Origin: an uncultured Lachnospiraceae bacterium
GTDB lineage: Bacteria > Bacillota_A > Clostridia > Lachnospirales > Lachnospiraceae
Assembly: GCA_947564305.1 (NCBI GenBank)
Contig: CANOBT010000138.1
Coordinates: forward strand, 1 to 14,856
Length of the DNA: 14,856 nucleotides
Reading direction: 5' to 3'
Shown: positions 1 to 6,809 of the stretch, piece by piece
Layout: each line of letters opens with the position of its first letter
How positions within the stretch are numbered: the first letter of the stretch is position 1
Position numbers and translations under genes: made by a program
Notes under the pieces: generated by a model
Database searches by the model: none
What the model saw: the letters and a program-made list of their open reading frames with translations, nothing else
What the model was told of the DNA's origin: nothing

Positions 1-461
1 CATCTGATAATAGCTTTCCGTATATTCTTTCCAGATACCTTTTGCTTCTGCAGTATGGAATCCGGCAGAATGCTCCTTAAAGAAGCTCTGCATATTTGCC
101 ACCTGTAAGATACCGTCATAAAAGTTCTCAAACGGCTCATACCATACACAGGTTCTTCGCTTTTCAACAGTAGAAGTTATGGTGTCCACATCAATGATAT
201 GGTCGCTGATCTCTGTCATCAGCTTTGTCAGAATCACTTCGTTGATGCACGGAAAGCACTCGGTTCCTGCCAGTTCATCCATATTTAGCTTTTTAAAACG
301 CTGATACAAACGGGCTTCTTCCTCAACATACCGTGCCACATCGTCCAACTTATCCTCAAATTCCTTATCTTCATCGTACCAGAAGATGATACGACGCAAA
401 ACTTTGGCAGAGGTGCAGCAAATCGGCGGTTCAAGTCTTGTATTACTTTGTCTATATCCAT
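1..461 (-). pseudogene. pglZ: Degraded BREX-1 phosphatase PglZ (5' part, frameshifted, runs off left edge)
   Basis: PglZ is the alkaline-phosphatase-superfamily protein of BREX phage-defence systems. From the ATG at 461 the frame reads MDIDKVIQDLNRRFAAPLPKF, which resembles the PglZ N-terminus, then leaves the family match near position 400. The match resumes in the next frame with RRIIFWYDEDKEFEDKLDD and stays open to base 1. From memory of full-length family members, the stretch that follows (ARYVEEEARLYQRF, then INEVILTKLMTEISDHIIDV and WYEPFENFYDG) belongs some 200 residues further on, so an internal deletion near position 337 is likely. The downstream frame also has its own ATG at 468, overlapping the stop of the preceding gene as TAATG, so automatic annotation might call a 156-codon open frame there. 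The frameshift lies at a TTTT run and could be a sequencing error. The deletion is inferred from recall, not from an alignment. The catalytic phosphatase core would lie outside the window. Confidence 0.6.
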
Positions 462-467
462 GCTGCA

Positions 468-1973
468 TTATCTCCCTTCCGTATTTTTTACATAAATTGT
501 GCTTCGTGCCGCACCTTCTTTTCTCAAATATGCCCCCTCAACCATATCCATCAAAACAGCTCTTGCTCTACGGTTTTTTACTCCTAAAAGCGCTACCACC
601 TTAGCTGTTGTAATGAAACCATTTTCCAATACATATTTATAAATCTGTTGTTCCTGCTCATTATCCGGCATTTTATTGGCATTATCCGGCACTTTCTCAA
701 TAGTATCCGGCACTTTATTGGCATTATCCGGCACTTTCTCAATAGTATCCGGCACTTTATTGGCATTATTGAGAGCATTAAAGTCATTGGGGGCAACCTG
801 ACCTCGATAAATATTGATACGCAAATCGACTTCGCCGCCAATGAACTCCGGTTCCCGCAGTCCGGCAACCTTTACTTTATCAATAATTCTCGGAATACCA
901 CTTCCCCAATGCTCGATCAGATTCATATAAGCAAACGCATGAGCAAGCGCTTCATTTCTGATTTTAGAATAGCCTTCTTTCATACGCTCCATAGTTTGTC
1001 CCATTGGCAGCTTTCCTGGGGAAGTGATTTCCAATCTGTTGTCATATACCGCAACCTGTATCGTACCATGATCCAGATAACTACGATGTACCATGGCATT
1101 GATAATCAACTCACGAATGGCATCCGGTGGAATCTCATAAACATCCTGGCGATAAATCCCCACAATGGTAGCACCTAAGTGAATATTTCGCAGAACAAAC
1201 TGAAATGCTTCGTCTATCTGCTCCCAAAGCGGACCGGTATACTCCCGTCGATCAACAAATACCGCTTTTGTTGTACCTTTGAACACGCCACATTGCGTTG
1301 CAACATGAAGTCCTCCATTACCTGTTAAAATAGCAAAGGCATTGGACGGATAATCTTTCCCATCACGCTCAATCAAAACACCCCAGGAACGGAGCTGCTG
1401 TCTTCCAACATCTTTGATAGATGCTTTCTGTTCCTCCGTATGAGCGTTTTTGATTGCCTGCCCCTTCATGGCTCTGCAAAGAGCATCAATATCTTCATCC
1501 GTGATATTCAACCCGGTACACAAAGCCTGATCGTAGTAGCGGTTGCTGCCCTCGAACAGCAACTCTTTTATCATATACTCATCAGCAAGACGGGTAGTTC
1601 CGGCAATACGGACATATACACCACCTTCTCTGCCAAGGGCTTTGATATAATATGGGCGCTGTCTGCCTTCAGAAACCTCTACCACAATAACAGTCTTACC
1701 ATCAACCGTCTGTAAAGTAATATCCGGGATAATTGCCGGTTCACAGCTATCTGATACGGCATTGGCAATGGCATCCATTTTTTTGAACACCTCTTCCTTA
1801 TCAAAGCCGACAACTTCTCTGGTTTTATCAGCAACTCCGAAAATGATTTTTCCTCCGGTTCCATTTGCAAAGGCAACCACAGACTTCATATATTTGATGC
1901 TTTTCTCCGGCAGACTCTCTTTGAACTCCACATTCTTAGATTCTCCTGCAAGAATTTCTTCTATGGTCATCAT
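468..1973 (-). CDS. AlbA_2 (Schlafen AAA_4-type) / GHKL ATP-binding domain protein with winged-helix C-terminus
   Basis: Residues about 10-130 (ESKNVEFKESLP, FANGTGG) form an AlbA_2/AAA_4 nucleic-acid-binding domain. Residues about 280-390 resemble the HATPase_c_4 domain, with an N-box-like RELIINAMVHRSY at 287-299, DNRLEITSPG at 311-320 and GSGI at 357-360. Residues 440-500 look like a winged helix. Such proteins are often called putative transcriptional regulators or RecG-like helicases, but no helicase motifs are visible here. A linker of KVPD heptapeptide repeats spans residues about 403-437. The frame is intact and of normal length for the family. Its stop overlaps the following pglZ-like frame (TAATG), which suggests the two were translated together. 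The start ATGATG overlaps a TGA of the preceding frame; a GAGG sits 4 bases before the first ATG and 7 before the second (1970), so either could be used. The substrate and role are unknown. Its placement suggests a defence-island accessory function. Confidence 0.88.
   Translation of the reverse strand: MMTIEEILAGESKNVEFKESLPEKSIKYMKSVVAFANGTGGKIIFGVADKTREVVGFDKEEVFKKMDAIANAVSDSCEPAIIPDITLQTVDGKTVIVVEVSEGRQRPYYIKALGREGGVYVRIAGTTRLADEYMIKELLFEGSNRYYDQALCTGLNITDEDIDALCRAMKGQAIKNAHTEEQKASIKDVGRQQLRSWGVLIERDGKDYPSNAFAILTGNGGLHVATQCGVFKGTTKAVFVDRREYTGPLWEQIDEAFQFVLRNIHLGATIVGIYRQDVYEIPPDAIRELIINAMVHRSYLDHGTIQVAVYDNRLEITSPGKLPMGQTMERMKEGYSKIRNEALAHAFAYMNLIEHWGSGIPRIIDKVKVAGLREPEFIGGEVDLRINIYRGQVAPNDFNALNNANKVPDTIEKVPDNANKVPDTIEKVPDNANKMPDNEQEQQIYKYVLENGFITTAKVVALLGVKNRRARAVLMDMVEGAYLRKEGAARSTIYVKNTEGR
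660..764 (-). repeat. Five tandem 21-bp units coding KVPD heptapeptides
   Basis: Five consecutive 21-base units each carry the core TATCCGGCA (plus strand), at 660-680, 681-701, 702-722, 723-743 and 744-764. The pairs 681-722 and 723-764 are identical 42-base units. In the minus-strand protein they give alternating NANKVPD and TIEKVPD between the ATP-binding domain and the winged helix. The length is a multiple of three, so copy-number change would keep the frame. Confidence 0.93.
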
Positions 1974-2078
1974 AACACCTCGCTCTCCATTCCAGTTTTA
2001 ACCGCTGTTACGATAGCATTTGTCCAACAAACTGAATCAAAGCCGCAACAGCCGATCCAAATTCGACTGTTCCTCACT
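1974..2078 (-). other. Short non-annotated remnant between Fic fragment and AlbA_2 gene
   Basis: One minus-strand frame reads into the start of the next gene, ending VKTGMESEVL with a TGA that overlaps the ATGATG start. It has no start codon and no upstream continuation in this frame. It is probably the tail of a lost upstream gene of the same operon. I could not assign a family. Confidence 0.3.
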
Positions 2079-2297
2079 CTATATCTCCAATGGGAGCCTT
2101 CTTGGCTTCCTGAAATTCCATGTTTTCTCTGTCTCTTCTTTTAAAAACTGTACAAATCCTTCCATCTCATCTGTTTTATCAAAAAGTGCAAGCGCCATAT
2201 AATATGCAGATTTGTCCTCGTCATAGATAATTAACGGTGGATGGTCATGAGTCATTAAATAGTAGTTCATAAGCGTTCTGCCTGTCCTTCCATTCTT
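2079..2297 (-). pseudogene. C-terminal fragment of a Fic/DOC-family protein
   Basis: The frame is open from 2297, just after a TAG, and reads KNGRTGRTLMNYYLMTH followed by DHPPLIIYDEDKSAYYMALA. This is the end of the Fic catalytic motif (HPFxxGNGRTGR) and the helix that follows it in Fic AMP-transferases. The N-terminal domain and the catalytic HPFxxG half of the motif are missing. An ATG at 2270 could only give a 63-residue peptide lacking the motif. The sequence upstream of the fragment has no similarity to Fic, so the break lies at about 2295. Fic genes are common passengers of restriction and BREX loci. I infer that this one belonged to the same island as the genes downstream and was cut at the island edge next to hisA. 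Confidence 0.72.
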
Positions 2298-2372
2298 CTA
2301 CGATTTCCTGATAGCCGTTCACTCATACCGATGGTTCTCCTTAACATTTTATGGTTTATAATCACATCTGAG

Positions 2373-3149
2373 TTACTGAGACATCCCTTCGGCCACCCAC
2401 CGATATGGCACTGTCCCGCCAAATAAATCCAAAGCGCTCCCGATTGTAAAATCAAGTCTTCCTTCACTGACGCGGCGAAACTTCTCCATGTCTTCCTGAC
2501 TCCCAATCCCACCTGCATATGTCATGCGCGTTCCGTTCCATTCTGCCAAAAGGCGCACCAGCCCTTCTTCCACACCAGATGCCTTTCCTTCCACATCTAC
2601 GCCGTGAATCAGGAATTCATCGCATTCTCCTGCCAGTTGATCCAATGTATCCTTATCCAATTTTACCTTTGTAAATGTCTGCCAGCGGTTTGTCACAATG
2701 TAATATTCTCCGTCATGTTTCCGGCAGCTCAAATCCAGAACAATACGCTCTCTCCCTACAGAAGCTTTTAATTTTTTTAAATTTTCTTTTTGAAACAATC
2801 CATTTTGAAATACATAGGAAGTGACAATCACATGGCTGGCACCTGCTTTCAGATAATCCTCTGCATTTTCTGCTGTAATTCCGCCGCCTATCTGCATACC
2901 TCCCGGATATGCCTGCAGTGCAGATAAAGCTTGTTCTATATCCTCTTCGTAGTAAGGAGAATCCTTGGAATTGAGCAGAATAATGTGACCTCCTTTCAGC
3001 CCATCCTTTTGGTACATCCGTGCATAATAGGCTGCATCCAATTCCGATGCAAAATTTGTCACCGCCTGATCTCCTTTATCATTGAGGCTTCCCCCCACAA
3101 TTTGTTTCACTTTTCCATTATGTATATCAATACAGGGTCTAAACTTCAT
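2373..3149 (-). CDS. hisA: HisA, eukaryotic-type ProFAR isomerase
   Basis: This is 1-(5-phosphoribosyl)-5-[(5-phosphoribosylamino)methylideneamino]imidazole-4-carboxamide isomerase, the fourth step of histidine biosynthesis. It is a 258-residue TIM barrel with PCIDIHNGKVKQIVGG at 5-20 (likely catalytic Asp8), QIGGGI at 86-91, VIVTSYVF at 107-114, IVLDLSCRK at 135-143 (probable second acidic residue Asp138), then HGVDVEGKASG, YAGGIGS and a phosphate-binding FTIGSALDLFGG. The IVGG, TSYVF, DLSCRK, NRWQTFTK and GSALDLFGG segments match the yeast HIS6 type rather than classical bacterial HisA. The start has AGGAG six bases upstream. No other his gene is adjacent, so it is not in a his operon here. 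The Fic fragment begins about 75 bases downstream. Confidence 0.93.
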   Translation of the reverse strand: MKFRPCIDIHNGKVKQIVGGSLNDKGDQAVTNFASELDAAYYARMYQKDGLKGGHIILLNSKDSPYYEEDIEQALSALQAYPGGMQIGGGITAENAEDYLKAGASHVIVTSYVFQNGLFQKENLKKLKASVGRERIVLDLSCRKHDGEYYIVTNRWQTFTKVKLDKDTLDQLAGECDEFLIHGVDVEGKASGVEEGLVRLLAEWNGTRMTYAGGIGSQEDMEKFRRVSEGRLDFTIGSALDLFGGTVPYRWVAEGMSQ

Positions 3150-3191
3150 CTTTTGCTCCTATCTATCAAACATCTTTAGTCAATATCACAC

Positions 3192-3222
3192 CAAAGGCCA
3201 GAGACACACTCCCTGACCTTTG
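3192..3222 (-). terminator. Stem-loop between lipoprotein gene and hisA (weak terminator or processing site)
   Basis: CAAAGGTCAG (3222-3213, minus strand) pairs with CTGGCCTTTG (3201-3192), giving a 10-bp stem with one G-U pair and an 11-base loop. It lies 18 bases after the lipoprotein stop and about 43 bases before the hisA start. The bases after the stem (GTGTGATATTG) are not a strong U-tract, so termination may be partial. Confidence 0.5.
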
Positions 3223-3239
3223 ATTTCCATACTTCTTTA

Positions 3240-3683
3240 CTACCTGTTATTTGTATCATCATCCAGCATATCGTCAATGCCGTCTCTCACATCATCTACA
3301 GCGTCATCAACGATACCGTTTCCATTATCTCCATTGTTGTTTCCATTATTTGTAGTCCCGTTATTATTGGAACTATTGTTGTTTCCATTGCTGTTGGAAC
3401 TGCTAGAATTGTTGGAGCTGTTGGAACCATTTGTGCTGTTTCCATTGTTCTTATTGGAATTGTTGTTGCTTGTTCCATTGTTTTTATTAGAACTGTTGCT
3501 ATTGCTGCTGTTTCCGCCGGTTGCATCATTCATATTGCTGTTTCCATTGGTGCCGGTGCTGTCCTCTGTTGTCTCAGTCTGTCCTGCGCCATCGGCTGCA
3601 TCGTTGTTGTTCCCGCAGGCAGTCATACTTCCGATGACACCTGTACACATCATTAATAAAAGAAGCTTCTTATATTTTTTCAT
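3240..3683 (-). CDS. Asn/Gly/Ser-rich putative lipoprotein
   Basis: This 147-residue protein is likely exported and lipid-anchored. It has a KKYKK start, a hydrophobic stretch at 7-22 and a lipobox MTAC with Cys23 as the modified residue. Residues about 24-120 are a low-complexity Asn/Ser/Gly/Thr segment with a few acidic residues. The end (residues about 121-147) is acidic and more ordered-looking: NGIVDDAVDDVRDGIDDMLD. No enzymatic domain is visible. The C-terminal pattern recalls small Asn-rich lipoproteins of Clostridia whose function is unknown. The start is supported by GGGAGAGG just upstream. It could share a transcript with hisA, with a stem-loop between. The function cannot be assigned. 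Confidence 0.8.
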   Translation of the reverse strand: MKKYKKLLLLMMCTGVIGSMTACGNNNDAADGAGQTETTEDSTGTNGNSNMNDATGGNSSNSNSSNKNNGTSNNNSNKNNGNSTNGSNSSNNSSSSNSNGNNNSSNNNGTTNNGNNNGDNGNGIVDDAVDDVRDGIDDMLDDDTNNR

Positions 3684-3709
3684 AGTTCCTCTCCCTTTCT
3701 AAAATAATT

Positions 3710-3739
3710 TTTATACATGTAATATCTGTAGATTGGCAA
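3710..3739 (-). promoter_or_regulatory. Candidate promoter for the lipoprotein gene
   Basis: On the minus strand, TTGCCA (3739-3734) and TATAAA (3715-3710) are separated by 18 bases and lie about 27 bases before the start codon. An alternative pair, TTGAAA with TATACA, lies further upstream. This is a match to the sigma-A consensus only. Confidence 0.35.
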
Positions 3740-3829
3740 ATATTATGTATAGAAATATTTTCCAGTTTTTCAAAGAAAGGCAACTAAGTTTCTCAATATA
3801 AACTGCACTTAGGAACTACTCGTATATCA

Positions 3830-5785
3830 CTAACGCTTCTCCTTAATATCACCGCTCCGGTATGCCGCAAGCAATACCTCCAAGTCCGCAATCTGCTCCC
3901 GCAGCTCTTTGCCTGCATCTGTATCTCCCACAAGGCGCCGCTCCATCACACGCTTGATGATCATGCTCTCTGAATGGATATCGCTTTCTCTTTTGATGGC
4001 GGCCTCCGTGGACTCAAACGGCTCATGTGCTACCAGACGAAGCCCGTAGGAATTATAAATCAATGTATATCCCGCAATTCCGGTCTCCTTCTGATATGCC
4101 TTGGAAAAGCCGCCGTCAATGACCATCACCTTTCCGTTACATTTTACAGGGCTCTCCCCGTTTTTGCGCTTCACCGGTACATGGCCGTTGACAATATAAG
4201 CCTCGTCCGGGGACAATCCGAATTCCCGCATCACATTATCAATGACTTCCTCATTCTCCAAAAGCTGGTAATAAGGATTCTTCTTTTCCACATGAGTCTC
4301 TTTCTCAGCCAGGAAATAACGCTCAAAGGTCGCCATCTTATCCTTGCCAAACAGCGGAGAATTAGGGCTCAGCCAGATATACCACATGATATCTTTTCCA
4401 TTCTCACGCTCGTACTCATCCAGTGCAAAAAATCCTTTCCGCACATAACGGTCCAGAGCATCATACAACGAACGTCCTTTGAATTTTTTGCCGAATAACT
4501 CCACTTCCTTCAATGTACCATCCTCGTTGAGGGGAACACATCCATGATAGAGAAGATTATTGTTATGCACTTTGTAGAGGTTTCCCTTTGTCAGCAGCAG
4601 ACGCATATGGTCCTGAAGCTTTTCGCATCCGAGAAATGCACGTTCCAGACGGTCCATGATTTCCTCTTCTTCCTCGGACAATGCATACGGGTCCTGTGGG
4701 TCAATGGTCGGGAAATTCATATCCAGCATCGGGTACTCTTTTTCATCCAGGGTAATCGTCCCTTTCTCAAAATCAATCCGATGCAGCAGCGCCCGGTTTT
4801 CCAATTGGAAACTCGTCTGCCGTCTGGCAATCTGTCCCTCTACCTTGAACTGGATAATGGAAATTGCCTTATGAATCCGCAGGTTCATCTCTTTCTCTGC
4901 TTTGCTGATCGTATTATCCTGTCCCTTTAATGTAAAACAGGTGCAAGGGTCATCCTCATAAACACGCATGGCAAATGTGGCAAGCGGCAGAAGGTTGATT
5001 CCATATCCGTCCTCCAAAATGTCCAAATTCCCATACCGCGCGCAGATACGAATGGCATTCGCAATACATCCTCTCTGTCCGGCAGCGGCGCCCATCCACA
5101 GCACATCATGATTGCCCCACTGGATATCCAGAGAATGATAGTTCATCAGTTTATCCATAATGATGTGCGGCCCTGGTCCTCTATCGTAAATATCGCCCAC
5201 TATGTGGAGATGGTCCACAACCAGACGCTGGATTAATGTGGAGATTGCGGTAATAAAGCCCTCTGCCCTTCCAATCCGTATGATGGTCATAATAATCTCA
5301 TTATAATAGGATTCCTTATCATTGACCTCCGCCTTTTCTGTAATCAGTTCTTCAATGACATAGGAAAAATCTTTTGGCAGGGCTTTACGCACCTTGGAAC
5401 GGGTGTATTTGCTGGCTGCCCGTTTGCTGACCTCAATCAGACGGTACAGGTTCACCTTGTACCAGTCCTCCATATTATCCTCTACTTTTTTTACAATCGC
5501 CATCTTCTCCTTCGGATAATAGATGAGCGTAGCCAGCGACCTTTTTTCCTTTGTGCTCAATGTATTCCCGAACACCTCATCAATCTTGCGGCGCACGGAG
5601 CCTGAGCCATTTTTTAACACATGGGCAAACGCCTCATATTCACCGTGCACATCCGTAATAAAATGTTCCGTCCCTTTCGGCAGATTTAAGATTGCCTGTA
5701 AGTTAATAATCTCTGTCGAGGCCGCCGCAATCGTAGGATATAAATCTGACAGCCGTTCCAGATACCTTGTCTCTAAATTCTTCAT
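3830..5785 (-). CDS. fbp: Fructose-1,6-bisphosphatase class III
   Basis: It hydrolyses fructose-1,6-bisphosphate to fructose-6-phosphate in gluconeogenesis. The protein is 651 residues, close to the roughly 670 of the Bacillus subtilis Fbp, and matches it along its length. A calcineurin-like metallophosphatase core is visible: DVHGEY at 45-50, GDIYDRG at 197-203, GNHD at 224-227, and NGHVPVK with VIDGGFSKAYQ in the C-terminal third. The ATG at 5785 is preferred because GGAG lies six bases upstream and it is followed directly by the conserved NLETRYLERL segment. The same frame extends to a TTG at 5821 and an ATG at 5797, but with poorer ribosome sites. It follows dapB by 87 bases with no clear terminator between, so read-through is possible. 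A weak TTGTGA/TATTTA pair in the gap could be its own promoter. Confidence 0.97.
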   Translation of the reverse strand: MKNLETRYLERLSDLYPTIAAASTEIINLQAILNLPKGTEHFITDVHGEYEAFAHVLKNGSGSVRRKIDEVFGNTLSTKEKRSLATLIYYPKEKMAIVKKVEDNMEDWYKVNLYRLIEVSKRAASKYTRSKVRKALPKDFSYVIEELITEKAEVNDKESYYNEIIMTIIRIGRAEGFITAISTLIQRLVVDHLHIVGDIYDRGPGPHIIMDKLMNYHSLDIQWGNHDVLWMGAAAGQRGCIANAIRICARYGNLDILEDGYGINLLPLATFAMRVYEDDPCTCFTLKGQDNTISKAEKEMNLRIHKAISIIQFKVEGQIARRQTSFQLENRALLHRIDFEKGTITLDEKEYPMLDMNFPTIDPQDPYALSEEEEEIMDRLERAFLGCEKLQDHMRLLLTKGNLYKVHNNNLLYHGCVPLNEDGTLKEVELFGKKFKGRSLYDALDRYVRKGFFALDEYERENGKDIMWYIWLSPNSPLFGKDKMATFERYFLAEKETHVEKKNPYYQLLENEEVIDNVMREFGLSPDEAYIVNGHVPVKRKNGESPVKCNGKVMVIDGGFSKAYQKETGIAGYTLIYNSYGLRLVAHEPFESTEAAIKRESDIHSESMIIKRVMERRLVGDTDAGKELREQIADLEVLLAAYRSGDIKEKR

Positions 5786-5872
5786 GAAAATCTCCATTCC
5801 GCCGCCAATCCAGCGGCACAAATAAATACGAAAGTTCTGTATTCTTTCACAACACTTCTTAATTATTTTATT

Positions 5873-6631
5873 CTAAAACTGGATTACATCCCCCATATCA
5901 TACATTCCTGCTGGTTTACCTGCCAGGAATTTTGCCGCTTCCACAGCACCTTTTCCAAAAACGCTCCGTGAAAATGCGGTATGTTTGAATTCAATCACTT
6001 CATCCACACCCGCAAAAATCACTTCATGCTCTCCTACAATGGTTCCGCCGCGCACCGCAGAAATGCCAATCTCTTTTTTGTCTCTCTTCTGTCTCACCTG
6101 GCTTCTGTCATATACATAATGGTATTCTCCTCCCAATGCATCATTCATCGAGTCTGCCAATGCCAATGCCGTGCCGCTGGGTGCATCCAGCTTCTGATTA
6201 TGGTGCCGTTCTACAAGTTCCATGTCATACCCAGCGGGCGCCAGGACTTTTGCGGCATCTTTTAAAAGCTTCAAAAGCAGATTGATTCCCATAGACATGT
6301 TTGCAGACTTTAGTATGGCCACTTTTGCGGACGCTTCTGCAATCTTTTCCAACTGTTCTTCCGAATACCCTGTAGAGCAAAGCACCGCCGGAACATGTTT
6401 TTCCACACAATAACTCAGCACACTCTCCAAAGCCGATGCCGTAGAAAAATCAATGACCACATCCACTGCTGCATCACATTCACCGATGGATGCAAACACA
6501 GGATATGAATTCTGAATTTCCAGATAAGTATCCACACCTGCTGCAATCTCAATCTGGGCATCCTCTTTTACCAGCCCCGTGATCACCTGTCCCATTCTTC
6601 CGTTACATCCATGCATCAAGACTTTTACCAT
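5873..6631 (-). CDS. dapB: 4-hydroxy-tetrahydrodipicolinate reductase
   Basis: It reduces the product of DapA to tetrahydrodipicolinate with NAD(P)H, in the lysine and diaminopimelate pathway that also feeds peptidoglycan. The Rossmann motif HGCNGRMGQ is at 7-15, DFSTA at 61-65, CSTGY at 85-89, and the family signature ERHHNQKLDAPSGTA at 141-155 includes the catalytic His143-His144 and Lys147. The C-terminal part has SAVRGGTIVGEHEV. The length of 252 residues is normal. Two starts are possible: ATG at 6637 is only three bases after AGGAGG, while ATG at 6631 has a nine-base spacing and gives MVKVLMHG, so the second is preferred. dapA is not adjacent. Confidence 0.96.
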   Translation of the reverse strand: MVKVLMHGCNGRMGQVITGLVKEDAQIEIAAGVDTYLEIQNSYPVFASIGECDAAVDVVIDFSTASALESVLSYCVEKHVPAVLCSTGYSEEQLEKIAEASAKVAILKSANMSMGINLLLKLLKDAAKVLAPAGYDMELVERHHNQKLDAPSGTALALADSMNDALGGEYHYVYDRSQVRQKRDKKEIGISAVRGGTIVGEHEVIFAGVDEVIEFKHTAFSRSVFGKGAVEAAKFLAGKPAGMYDMGDVIQF

Positions 6632-6654
6632 TTTCATCTTCCTCCTAATTCTTG

Positions 6655-6706
6655 GCCGGCTTGTCCCGGCTTTCTAAGGAAATGGATGAAAATAACTCCA
6701 TTTCCT
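6655..6706 (-). promoter_or_regulatory. Two hairpins in the dapB leader
   Basis: On the minus strand AGGAAATGGA (6706-6697) pairs perfectly with TCCATTTCCT (6686-6677) around a ten-base loop, and GCCGG (6670-6666) pairs with CCGGC (6659-6655) around six bases, ending about 18 bases before the start codon. No lysine-riboswitch-sized structure fits in the space available. The regulatory role is unknown. Confidence 0.45.
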
Positions 6707-6728
6707 CATATTTCCTAAAAACGTTCTT

Positions 6729-6778
6729 ATAAAAATAAGGATATCATATTTGAGGAAATTCCTCAACAAATGATATCC
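6729..6778 (-). terminator. Intrinsic terminator after the SSB-like gene
   Basis: On the minus strand GGATATCAT..GAGGAA (from 6778) pairs with TTCCTC..ATGATATCC (to 6739). The stem is about 19 bp, with a small bulge and a very short loop, and is followed by TTATTTTTAT. It lies about 30 bases after the SSB-like stop and before dapB. Confidence 0.82.
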
Positions 6779-6809
6779 CTTTCACAAAAATTTCATTCAC
6801 GATCTGAAT

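Noticed and set aside
648..1178. 176-residue plus-strand open frame rich in IRHF repeats
   Set aside because: It is antisense to the 501-residue gene, and its repeats are the mirror of the KVPD minisatellite. It has no ribosome site or family match.
1..2372. Transposon or insertion-sequence ends explaining the island decay
   Set aside because: No transposase fragment, terminal inverted repeat or target duplication could be seen in this stretch.
3220..3702. 160-residue plus-strand frame rich in Leu and Phe
   Set aside because: It is the complement of the Asn-rich lipoprotein (AAC/AAT codons read backwards give Val/Leu/Ile). The minus-strand reading has a ribosome site, signal peptide and lipobox.
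3780..3829. Terminator after fbp
   Set aside because: CTAAGT/ACTTAG can form only a six-bp stem with a 17-base loop, and competing pairings exist. The evidence is too weak to annotate.
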